Shown here piece after piece: positions 1 to 5,474 of a stretch of DNA of 6,675 bases. A model generated the notes under the pieces. That model searched no databases. It had not been told where the DNA came from and saw nothing but the letters and a program-made list of their open reading frames with translations. Within the stretch, counting starts at the first letter, position 1. Every line of letters starts with the position of its first letter. The translations under genes and the position numbers were made by a program. Source of the stretch: an uncultured Clostridium sp. (lineage in GTDB: Bacteria > Bacillota > Clostridia > TANB77 > CAG-508); contig CATLUC010000089.1 in the NCBI GenBank assembly GCA_950059165.1, positions 1 to 6,675 on the forward strand, written 5' to 3'.

Positions 1-20
1 ATAGATTAGTTTGTTATAAA

Positions 21-66
21 GAAAACGTCCTAAATAGCGACAAAAGGAGCAAAAGGAAACGTCCCC
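21..66. repeat. REP-like repeat with two ACGTCC boxes
   Basis: Two related boxes, GAAAACGTCC (21-30) and GGAAACGTCCCC (55-66), flank a core with a second short direct repeat, CAAAAGGA at 41-48 and 50-57. On the minus strand it reads GGGGACGTTTCC ... TTTTGTCGC ... GGACGTTTTC. From memory, strings of this kind (GGGACGTTTCC next to TTTGTCGC) recur in many Clostridia beside REP-associated (Y1/IS200-like) transposases; I cannot verify this here. No transposase is visible, so this could be a solitary copy or the edge of an element continuing left of the window. It lies just beyond the stop codon of the PepV-like gene. Confidence 0.45.
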
Positions 67-74
67 AATTGCAC

Positions 75-1487
75 CTAATCTAATTTATCTAAAGCTAAAA
101 TTGCTTTAGCATAAATTTTACAAGAAAGTATTAATTTATCAATATCAATAAATTCATCTGTTTGGTGACACATATCTTTATAGCCAGGGAAATTAGCACC
201 AAATGAAATACAGTTTTCAAAGGCACGAGCATAAGTAGCACCACCAATTGCTAATGGTTCTAAATTAGAATGTGTTTCTTTATTATAGACTTCACAAAGA
301 GTTTTTACAAGTTCGTTTTCTTTTGGAATATATAAAGCAGGTTTAAAAGCAGTTACTTCAAAATCAAGGTTTGAATAAGAGCTAGTTTTTTCTATAAAGC
401 TGTTTTCAATAACAATTTTATTCATTGTTACTGGAACACGAAGGTTTAAACCAACTTGAATACTGTTATTTCTAAAATAAAAATCTCCCACATTTAAAGT
501 AAGTTTGCCGGAATTGTCTTCAAAATCAATTCCTAAACTTTCACCAAAATAATTTACATTGATAAACCTTTCAAAAAAGTCAAATAGGTCAATTTTAATT
601 TTGTATAAAGAAAATATTTTTGACAAAGTGATTATTAAATGGGAAATAGCATTTATACCAAGTTCTGGATGTGCACTATGACTTGACATACCATGTGACG
701 TAAGTTTTATTTCAGTTTCGTCAATTTTATATATATCAATTTCAAAATTTAATTCTTGTATAATGCTTTTTAAGTGTTTGATAAAATCAGACATTGCTAT
801 TTTATTAGGGTTTATACAAAGTGTTGTACTACAAATCTTAGGAACAACGTTAATAGCATTGTTGTAAGTATTTATATCTTTAATAACAATATCTTGGTTT
901 AAAAATAAAGAATAGTCCATTTTTAGGTATAAAGTTAATATGGCTTTTTCAGAATTGATACAAGGAAAGTCAGCATCTGGACTAAAGCTAATTGTTGGCA
1001 TTTCTTCATGCTTTTTGTAATATTCTATACATTTCCAATCATTTTCTTCATTAAGACCTAATATTAACCTAACACGTTTATGTATTTTTTCGTTTTCCAT
1101 AATGGTTTTCATGGCAAATAATGAACTAATTACAGGACCTTTGTCATCAATTGCACCTCTACCATAAATTTTATTGTTTGCAATAGTTGCACTAAATGGC
1201 TTGTAGGTCCAATCATCTCCCTCAGGTACAACATCTAAATGTCCGATAATACCAATCAATTCTTTTCCTTCACCAAATTCAATATAACCACAATAACCAT
1301 CAATGTTTTTTGTTCTAAATCCCATAGTTTTGCCCAAATTTAACATATATTCTAATGCATTATTAACAGGCTCACCAAAAGGATGTGAGGGATTACTAGA
1401 AGCACATAAAACACTAGGAATTTTGATTAACTCTTGAGTTTTTTTAATAATTTCATTTTTATGGTTTTCAATATATTTTTCTATCAT
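75..1487 (-). CDS. M20 family dipeptidase, PepV/Sapep type
   Basis: A 470-residue zinc dipeptidase of the M20 family, the usual length for PepV. Such cytoplasmic enzymes cleave dipeptides, releasing an N-terminal amino acid. The metal site is complete: HLD in GIIGHLDVVPEGDDW (His83, Asp85), the bridging aspartate in YGRGAIDDKGP (Asp114/115), the catalytic and ligand glutamates in GLNEEND (Glu147, Glu148), Asp171 in SPDADFP, and the C-terminal ligand His441 in MCHQTDEF. The central lid segment (about 190-390) carries the family histidine in SSHSAHPELG. The ATG start is fixed by AGGAGGT (1491-1497 on the plus strand), only about four bases from the ATG. It lies 68 bp downstream of the YcxB-like gene on the same strand and could be cotranscribed. 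No in-frame CGG codon occurs; the only two CGG trinucleotides, in TCC GGC and ATC GGA, are out of frame and read normally. Dipeptidase family is certain; substrate range is not. Confidence 0.95.
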   Translation of the reverse strand: MIEKYIENHKNEIIKKTQELIKIPSVLCASSNPSHPFGEPVNNALEYMLNLGKTMGFRTKNIDGYCGYIEFGEGKELIGIIGHLDVVPEGDDWTYKPFSATIANNKIYGRGAIDDKGPVISSLFAMKTIMENEKIHKRVRLILGLNEENDWKCIEYYKKHEEMPTISFSPDADFPCINSEKAILTLYLKMDYSLFLNQDIVIKDINTYNNAINVVPKICSTTLCINPNKIAMSDFIKHLKSIIQELNFEIDIYKIDETEIKLTSHGMSSHSAHPELGINAISHLIITLSKIFSLYKIKIDLFDFFERFINVNYFGESLGIDFEDNSGKLTLNVGDFYFRNNSIQVGLNLRVPVTMNKIVIENSFIEKTSSYSNLDFEVTAFKPALYIPKENELVKTLCEVYNKETHSNLEPLAIGGATYARAFENCISFGANFPGYKDMCHQTDEFIDIDKLILSCKIYAKAILALDKLD

Positions 1488-1555
1488 AAAACCTCCTAAC
1501 TAAATTGTATTTAACAAATATATTATTAAAAGTATATTATAAATATGCAAAAATA

Positions 1556-2080
1556 TTATAAAGATTTATGGTAAAACCTATATTTCCACCAACATTTTTT
1601 CTTTATAAATTTGGAAAATAAAGTTGAAGTATTGTTTTTAAATTTAGATTTTTCTATTAAAAAGGAATGTTTTTTGTCTATGTATAAATAAAAGAAATCT
1701 TGTGTTTCAAAAATTTTGTATAATTGAAAATAATTCATTTTGATATATTCTTTGTTATCTTCAACAGTAAAAAAATTATCATAAAATTTAAAGGTGAATT
1801 CCTTTTCATTTTGAATTTTATCACTTTTGTATTCTTTGGAAACGTCTGAAATAGGCTTAAAAAGTCGCCATAAAATAAAGATAGTTAATCCACTGCAAAA
1901 AATGATAGCAATAGTAAAATTGTGATATTTTACTTGCAAAACTAAGCAAAATAAAATAAGGGCAACTATTATAACAGTATATGTTACATAAGTGAAATGA
2001 TATTTTTTTCTATGAAAGGCAAGGAATTGGTTGTAAACGTCTTTGCTATATTTTGTTGTGTTTTCAAATAAAATTTTCAA
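1556..2080 (-). CDS. YcxB-like two-TM membrane protein
   Basis: Small membrane protein of about 174 residues with a short N-terminal cytoplasmic stretch (MKILFENTTKYSKDVYNQF), two transmembrane helices (about residues 30-50 and 54-72) and a soluble C-terminal domain of about 95 residues. That domain has the pattern of the YcxB-like family: ...FKFYDNFFTVEDNKEYIKMNY..LYKIFETQDFFYLYIDKKHSFLIEK. The family function is unknown. I prefer the TTG at 2078-2080 because GGTGAT, a good anti-SD match, sits four bases upstream and the resulting N-terminus fits the family. The frame is open to an upstream TTG at 2090-2092, which would add four residues but lies on or before the ribosome binding site. The Lys/Trp/Tyr-rich tail (KKKCWWKYRFYHKSL) is unusual but unassigned. 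A good promoter lies directly upstream. Confidence 0.75.
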   Translation of the reverse strand: MKILFENTTKYSKDVYNQFLAFHRKKYHFTYVTYTVIIVALILFCLVLQVKYHNFTIAIIFCSGLTIFILWRLFKPISDVSKEYKSDKIQNEKEFTFKFYDNFFTVEDNKEYIKMNYFQLYKIFETQDFFYLYIDKKHSFLIEKSKFKNNTSTLFSKFIKKKCWWKYRFYHKSL

Positions 2081-2096
2081 AATAATCACCAATTAG

Positions 2097-2126
2097 ATTA
2101 TAACATATGGTAAACTATGTTCGCAA
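2097..2126 (-). promoter_or_regulatory. SigA-type promoter for the YcxB-like gene
   Basis: On the minus strand: -35 TTGCGA (2121-2126), an 18-base spacer and -10 TATAAT (2097-2102), preceded by TG one base upstream (extended -10, TGTTATAAT). It sits about 17 bases before the preferred TTG start, leaving a very short leader. Confidence 0.6.
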
Positions 2127-2141
2127 CTTAAAAAGCTTGTT

Positions 2142-2187
2142 TTTTATATATTAGGAAAGTCATACCTGACTTTCCTAATATATAAAA
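2142..2187. repeat. Perfect 21-bp inverted repeat, loop TACC
   Basis: The left arm (2142-2162) ends AGGAAAGTCA and the right arm (2167-2187) begins TGACTTTCCT. All 21 base pairs are Watson-Crick, closed by the four-base loop TACC. The outer part is AT only (TATATA). It lacks a U-tract after the stem on either strand, so it is not a standard intrinsic terminator. Confidence 0.85.
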
Positions 2188-2198
2188 TATGTTGTACA

Positions 2199-2220
2199 CA
2201 ATTTTACTTGCGTAAAATTG
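2199..2220. repeat. 9-bp inverted repeat, loop TTGC
   Basis: CAATTTTAC (2199-2207) and GTAAAATTG (2212-2220) are perfect reverse complements around TTGC. It lies 11 bases after the 21-bp palindrome and may be part of the same structured block. No U-tract follows. Confidence 0.65.
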
Positions 2221-2226
2221 GCACAC

Positions 2227-2295
2227 GAACAAATTCACGGAAAGCCAAAGAAGAAAGTTAAAATTATGCAAATATTAAGGCTTTCCGATTTGTTC
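2227..2295. repeat. Long imperfect stem-loop (17 bp, 3-nt bulge)
   Basis: GAACAAAT (2227-2234) plus CGGAAAGCC (2238-2246) pair fully with GGCTTTCCGATTTGTTC (2279-2295). Only TCA (2235-2237) is bulged from the left arm. The 32-base loop is A-rich. The pairing is far longer than chance predicts in such AT-rich DNA and includes most of the local G/C. Function unknown. Confidence 0.75.
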
Positions 2296-2334
2296 TTACA
2301 TTTTGGAATCTAATATCATAATTAAGAAAAATAT

Positions 2335-2363
2335 GTTACAAAATTTAAAATTTATGGTATAAT
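2335..2363 (+). promoter_or_regulatory. SigA-type promoter for the MNT gene
   Basis: -35-like GTTACA (2335-2340), a 17-base spacer and a consensus -10 TATAAT (2358-2363) with extended-10 TG (TGGTATAAT). It lies 34 bases before the nucleotidyltransferase ATG. AAGGA (2381-2385) serves as ribosome binding site, at a rather long 12-base spacing. Confidence 0.7.
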
Positions 2364-2397
2364 AGATATATCAATGTGGAAAGGAATATTAAGAATA

Positions 2398-2752
2398 ATG
2401 AAAAAGATACCAAATAATGTAAATCAAATAATAAATCAATTTATAATGGGTATAAATGAGCTTTTAGGTAACAGAGTAAAAAAGATTATACTCTATGGTT
2501 CATATGCAAGACGGAGATTTTAATAAATGTTCAGATATAGATATTATGATTTTAACAGATTTGAATGATGATGAAATTGTAAAATATAGAAGTGAAGTTT
2601 CACATTTGGCTTATGATGTAGAGTGTGATAATAACTTCGATTTTAGTGTATCTCCATTATTAAAAAATATGGATAAGTTCAATTATTGGTTAGAAGCGAT
2701 GCCATTTTATATGAATGTTCAAAAAGAAGGGGTGGTGTTAAGTGAGTCCTAA
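2398..2752 (+). CDS. MNT-type nucleotidyltransferase, interrupted by CGGA
   Basis: Minimal nucleotidyltransferase of the kind paired with HEPN proteins (MntA-like antitoxins that AMPylate HEPN toxins). Read as triplets from ATG 2398, it stops at 2518-2520, three codons after CGG. Reading CGGA (2512-2515) as one codon gives 117 residues with an intact active site: GSYAR-x-DF (Gly34, Ser35), SDID (Asp46, Asp48) and a probable third aspartate in NFDFSV (Asp81). The residue at the CGGA site (39) is glycine in the GS-x-ARG-(D/E) motif of the family, exactly what GGA would give after the C. Nothing else in the gene is damaged. The downstream segment alone has an in-frame ATG at 2495 but would lack the GS motif, so a separate start is unlikely. 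The 3' end overlaps the remnant HEPN gene by 11 bases. Promoter and ribosome binding site precede it. Either it is decoded by a +1 event or it is a frameshifted pseudogene or sequencing error; I favour the first because of the identical sites in three other genes. Confidence 0.8.
2512..2515 (+). other. CGGA +1 decoding site in the MNT gene
   Basis: In-frame codon 39 is CGG followed by A, after AGA. The zero frame ends at TAA 2518-2520. Skipping the C, or reading CGGA as four bases, restores GSYAR[G]DFNKCSDID. Confidence 0.75.
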
Positions 2753-2986
2753 AATATCAAAGGAATTATCAAAGCATAGAGTAGAATAGCATATTTTAAC
2801 AAAAATTATGTGAATGTAGAAATCTTTCCTAAGAAACTTGGACATAAAATTGCAGAAGCTACAACAGTAAGAGAAGATTCAGACTATGATGATGAATTCA
2901 TTGTAAAACAAGAAGAAACAGAGCAACAAATAAAAACTGCAGAAGAATTATTAAAACTTGTAGAAAAATATGTAGATAATAATTAG
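2742..2986 (+). pseudogene. HEPN-domain toxin remnant with internal deletion
   Basis: Begins at GTG 2742, overlapping the end of the nucleotidyltransferase as in MNT-HEPN operons. It reads VSPKISKELSKHRVE and then meets TAG (2787-2789). In a different frame, from about 2792 to the TAG at 2984-2986, it continues as YFNKNYVNVEIFPKKLGHKI..., ending in a helix typical of HEPN proteins (EETEQQIKTAEELLKLVEKYV). Intact relatives are about 125-130 residues; here roughly 15 + 64 remain, so about 45-50 codons are missing. The missing part should include the helix with the R-x4-6-H RNase motif. No CGG is involved, so this is a true deletion rather than a case of four-base decoding. The toxin should be inactive. 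Confidence 0.72.
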
Positions 2987-2997
2987 AAAATATTTAT

Positions 2998-3025
2998 AAA
3001 GAACACAAAAGTGTTCTTTTTTTTT
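2998..3025 (+). terminator. Intrinsic terminator after the MNT-HEPN locus
   Basis: A stem of GAACAC and GTGTTC around an AAAA loop (3001-3016), extendable by flanking A-T pairs, is followed at once by nine Ts (3017-3025). It separates the toxin-antitoxin remnant from cwlJ. Confidence 0.9.
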
Positions 3026-3115
3026 GCGAATTAGGAACAAATTTCATAAGTAGTTAATATAATGTATAGGGAAGATTAATATAAATAGAGCATAAGTGTT
3101 CGAATGGAGGAGTTT

Positions 3116-3564
3116 ATGGCATATTCAGATAGAGAATTATTAGCAAGAATTGTGCAGTGTGAAGCTCGGACGGAGAGGGAGACAATGGAATGAAAGCTGT
3201 TGCAACAGTTACTATGAATAGAGTTTATGCACCAGAGGGAGAATATGCTAGAGTGTCACAAGGTGGAAATATCAGAAACATAATTTTTCAACAAGGACAA
3301 TTTGATTGTGCAAGAGAAACAATAAGAAATCAGTATAATGCTCAAAATATTTATAATATGACACCAACAGATGTACATTATTATATTGCAGATTGGGCAT
3401 TAGCAGGAAACAGATTAAATGAAATAGGAAATTGTTTATGGTATTTAAATCCATTTAGACCAAGTTGTTCGTCTACGTTTCCAAGCAATGGTTCTGGAAC
3501 ACTTCATACAAGATTAGGTGAACATTGCTTTTATCGTCCAACAAGTAAATATTCCCAAACATAA
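3116..3564 (+). CDS. Spore cortex-lytic cell wall hydrolase, CwlJ/SleB family, interrupted by tandem CGGA
   Basis: CwlJ-type hydrolase (SleB/Hydrolase_2 domain), which degrades spore cortex peptidoglycan during germination. ATG 3116 follows GGAGG (3106-3110). Read as triplets it would end at TGA 3191-3193 after about 25 residues. Reading CGGA CGGA (3167-3174) as two codons gives 148 residues covering the whole domain: MAYSDRELLARIVQCEA-xx-EGDNGMKAVATVTMNRV, then RNIIFQQGQFDC, IADWALAGN, CLWYLNPF and the C-terminal HTRLGEHCFYRPT. The predicted catalytic Glu16 is directly before the site. Family members have a glycine at the second position (B. subtilis CwlJ: AEAEGEG); the first varies. The triplet-only downstream piece starting at ATG 3190 lacks the catalytic glutamate. 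Adjacent gerQ supports function, since CwlJ needs GerQ in Bacillus. I could not find a convincing SigE/SigK promoter in 3026-3115. No signal peptide, as is normal for mother-cell-made CwlJ. Confidence 0.85.
3167..3174 (+). other. Tandem CGGA-CGGA decoding site in cwlJ
   Basis: Codon 18 is CGG (after GCT). After one +1 step the next codon is again CGG (3171-3173). Two +1 steps are needed to reach the frame GAG GGA GAC AAT GGA ATG. The total gene length, 449 bases, is a multiple of three plus two, as expected for two four-base codons. Confidence 0.75.
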
Positions 3565-3588
3565 TTTTTTATTAGGAGTGATTTGAGT

Positions 3589-3912
3589 ATGGAAAATTCT
3601 GAAGTAAGAGAAAATAGACAAGTTGATATTAATCAAAATTCACCAGAAATTTTAACAAATCCTATTTATACACCAGCATTTTTAAGAGAACAAATAGGGA
3701 AATTGATGAGAGTGGAGTTTTTGATTGGAACAAATAATTTAGTAGATAGAATAGGCATTTTGGAAGATGTTGGGGCTAGTTACATATTATTACGTTCATT
3801 TGAAAATGATAGTTTAGTTTATTGCGATATTTATTCTATCAAATTTATTACTATTTCTACAACAGGAATTTATGGTTCTATGTCGAATAATAATAGATAT
3901 CATTATTATTAA
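3589..3912 (+). CDS. GerQ-like spore coat protein
   Basis: A 107-residue GerQ (YwdL) homologue. In Bacillus GerQ is a coat protein needed to localise or stabilise CwlJ and thus for Ca-DPA-triggered germination. The N-terminal 30 residues are polar and probably disordered (ENSEVRENRQVDINQNSPEI). The conserved core runs from about residue 35 to 95: LREQIGKLMRVEFLIGTNNLVDRIGILEDVGASYILLRSF..DSLVYCDIYSIKFITI, matching the pattern of GerQ (IxxxRGKxVxVYxTF...GxIExAGRDHxILxDP...YLxPxxYLDYVTF). The ATG at 3589 is 10 bases after AGGAG (3574-3578); a TTG six bases earlier (3583) is an alternative. It starts 24 bases after cwlJ, so the two are cotranscribed. It has no CGG codon and an uninterrupted frame. 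Confidence 0.8.
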   Translation: MENSEVRENRQVDINQNSPEILTNPIYTPAFLREQIGKLMRVEFLIGTNNLVDRIGILEDVGASYILLRSFENDSLVYCDIYSIKFITISTTGIYGSMSNNNRYHYY

Positions 3913-3927
3913 TTAAATTTAAACCAG

Positions 3928-3957
3928 TTGATAATTTATGTAAAAGTATGTTATAAT
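3928..3957 (+). promoter_or_regulatory. SigA-type promoter of the ogt-trxB-trxA operon
   Basis: -35 TTGATA (3928-3933), an 18-base spacer and a consensus -10 TATAAT (3952-3957) with extended TG (TGTTATAAT). The leader is about 40 bases before the ATG at 4002. Its vegetative appearance suggests that this operon is expressed separately from the cwlJ-gerQ pair. Confidence 0.7.
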
Positions 3958-4001
3958 AAATTTCATAATAGAAATTAAAAAAATAGTTTAAGGAATAAAT
4001 T

Positions 4002-4982
4002 ATGAAATTTATAAAATTATTAGAAGATGTTAATCCTAGTTGGACAATCAAAGAAAAAGCAAGATATTTATATGAAAATATCTGTAAGAATATTTCTTAT
4101 GATGAAAGATTTGCTTATGGAACAAATAAAGAATTATTATATGAAATATATAATAGAGAAATTAACATAGAAGATGATGAAGATACAAGGCTAATATGTC
4201 GAACAGCTAATTTAACGTATCATCAATTATTAGAGAGATTAGGAATAAAATCAAAGTTAATATACAAAAAGTCAAATGTCAAAAGACCAATTAATATTGA
4301 AGATGTTTCTTTAATATTTTGGGGTGAAAATGGGGATAAATATTATACCAATATAGCAGGAGATATTGAAAATTGTAGATTTGGATTGCAGACAAATTTT
4401 TTTGGAACAAAAAGCTTATATGAAGAAGCACAAGATGTGAAGGAAATTTCACCAGAAGAATTGAAACAAATAGATATCAAAACAGGTTGTATTAAATATG
4501 ACTATAATAATATTGTTTTTAAATTACTGAGAGATGAAGTAAAAAATACAGGTCATTTTAAAAAGTTTTTAAAATCTCAAGGAATTAATGCAGATAATCT
4601 TTCTAAAAGCGAAATATTACAACATAAACTACAAATTTTAAATAAATTGATAAAATTTAGAGACCAAAAAGCTGGAACAAACGAACAAAAGGAGTTTTAT
4701 AAAATACTTTTTTTTAGCTCTGTTTTAGATAAATTTGAAAGTAAGAAATTTAATACTTATGAGTATGTAGAAGAGGTTGAAGATAAAATAAAAATATTAT
4801 CTGTAATTGAATTAGATTTGTCAGATTTTCCTGTATATTATTTTTATTCAGATGAAGAACAGACATATATTCAAATTTCATCAAAAGATATTATAGAAAA
4901 AACAAAAAAATATACAGAAAGAAAAGGAAAAAAATTAATAGTACAAAAAAATGAAAACGATAAAGAAGATATTATGCATTAA
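4002..4982 (+). CDS. Transglutaminase-like protein of unknown function
   Basis: A 326-residue cytoplasmic protein with no signal peptide or TM segment. The N-terminal half resembles papain/transglutaminase-like proteins common in uncultured Clostridia: a helical EKARYLYENICKNISYDERF segment (18-37), then the nucleophile region LICRTANLTYHQLLERLGIKSKLI (Cys66 before a helix) and a strand-Asp region KYYTNIAGDIENCRFGLQTNFFG (Asp121). The histidine expected in the intervening strand (as in HxW) is not visible: the segment reads DVSLIFWGENGDKYY. The catalytic triad may be incomplete. The C-terminal half (about 145-326) is Lys/Glu-rich and mostly helical, with no domain I recognise. AGGA (3991-3994) is a modest ribosome binding site. 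Only 17 bases separate it from ogt. CGA (4201-4203) is used in frame as an ordinary sense codon here, so not every CGN codon behaves like CGG. Family assignment is tentative. Confidence 0.65.
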   Translation: MKFIKLLEDVNPSWTIKEKARYLYENICKNISYDERFAYGTNKELLYEIYNREINIEDDEDTRLICRTANLTYHQLLERLGIKSKLIYKKSNVKRPINIEDVSLIFWGENGDKYYTNIAGDIENCRFGLQTNFFGTKSLYEEAQDVKEISPEELKQIDIKTGCIKYDYNNIVFKLLRDEVKNTGHFKKFLKSQGINADNLSKSEILQHKLQILNKLIKFRDQKAGTNEQKEFYKILFFSSVLDKFESKKFNTYEYVEEVEDKIKILSVIELDLSDFPVYYFYSDEEQTYIQISSKDIIEKTKKYTERKGKKLIVQKNENDKEDIMH

Positions 4983-4999
4983 TAGGAGAAAATTTAAGT

Positions 5000-5474
5000 A
5001 TGAAATACTGCAAAACTATCAATACTAAAATAGGAAAAATTACAATAGTAGAAGAAAATAATAAAATTATTGAAATATGGATAAATCAAGAAATCAAAGA
5101 AGATTTAATAAAAAAAGATACCGAGCTTTTAGAAGAAACAAAAAAGCAACTAGAAGAATATTTGGATGGTAAGAGGAAGAATTTTAGTGTACCTTTAAAC
5201 CCTAAAGGTAATGACTTTATGAAAAAGGTATGGACACGTTTGCAAAAAATTCCTTATGGAGAGGTAAAAAGCTATCGGGCAGATTGCTAAAGAAGTTGGA
5301 AATCCAAAAGCTGCTAGAGCTGTTGGAATGGCAAATCACCAAAATCCAATTCCAATTATAATTCCTTGCCATAGGGTGATTGGACGAAATAATAAATTAG
5401 TAGGATATGCATTAGGAATAGAATTAAAACAATTTTTATTAAAATTAGAAGGAGTAAAATTAAATGGTGTATGA
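5000..5474 (+). CDS. ogt: Methylated-DNA--protein-cysteine methyltransferase, interrupted by CGGG
   Basis: O6-alkylguanine-DNA alkyltransferase, which transfers the alkyl group from O6-alkylguanine to its own cysteine in a single-turnover repair. Read as triplets from ATG 5000 it stops at 5288-5290, five codons into the shifted frame. Reading CGGG (5276-5279) as one codon gives 157 residues, the normal length. The N-terminal ribonuclease-like part (1-70) is followed by the DNA-binding domain: FMKKVWTRLQKIPYGEVKSY-x-QIAKEVGNPKAARAVGMANHQNP, then the active-site motif PCHRV with acceptor Cys123 and GRNNKLVGYALG. The residue at the CGGG site (93) is most often glycine in relatives (SYGxIA), though Lys/Ser/Arg also occur. 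AGGAG at 4984-4988 precedes the ATG. The 3' end overlaps the trxB start by 11 bases, a typical operon arrangement. Without the +1 event the product would lack the active-site cysteine entirely. Confidence 0.88.
5276..5279 (+). other. CGGG decoding site in ogt
   Basis: Codon 93 is CGG followed by G, after TAT. The zero frame reads GCA GAT TGC TAA; the +1 frame from CAG (5280) is the conserved QIAKEVGNPKAARAVG. It is the only one of the six sites with G in the fourth position. Confidence 0.75.

Larger units (their letters stand above)
2093..2397. other. Gene-free divergent intergenic region with stem-loops
   Basis: No credible ORF is visible in about 300 bases. The two ends hold outward-facing promoters (minus-strand 2097-2126, plus-strand 2335-2363). 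Between them lie three inverted repeats: a perfect 21-bp stem with a four-base loop (2142-2187), a 9-bp stem (2199-2220) and a 17-bp stem with a three-base bulge and a 32-base loop (2227-2295). Neither promoter would transcribe the hairpins, since both face away from them. The hairpins could therefore belong to an unrecognised small RNA, a MITE-like or palindromic insertion, or DNA-level structure. I find no tRNA, riboswitch or transposase signature. Confidence 0.6.

Noticed and set aside
2101..2338. TAACATAT and ATATGTTA as terminal inverted repeats of a 238-bp MITE
   Set aside because: Both octamers overlap promoter elements (extended -10 of the minus-strand promoter, -35 of the plus-strand promoter), are short and AT-rich, and lack flanking target duplications.
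2495..2752. A separate 85-residue protein starting at ATG 2495
   Set aside because: It is the C-terminal part of the nucleotidyltransferase in the shifted frame and would lack the GS motif; no ribosome binding site precedes it.
2742..2986. Explaining the HEPN gene break by the same CGGN decoding
   Set aside because: There is no CGG in this stretch, and about 45-50 codons are missing rather than one base being in excess.
3094..3112. T-arm-like GTTCGAAT suggesting a tRNA
   Set aside because: The flanking bases do not form a five-base T-stem and no acceptor or anticodon arm can be folded; it is the cwlJ leader.
3026..3115. SigE/SigK promoter for cwlJ-gerQ (CATAAGTA at 3045, CATAAGTG at 3091)
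   Set aside because: Neither has a suitably spaced -35 element; a TATAAT at 3058 also lacks a good -35. Such a promoter is expected but cannot be supported from the sequence.
3272..3454. 60-residue minus-strand ORF
   Set aside because: Antisense to cwlJ, with no family resemblance or ribosome binding site.
3190..3564. A separate 124-residue protein starting at ATG 3190
   Set aside because: It is the CwlJ domain without its catalytic N-terminus. The true start with GGAGG is at 3116.
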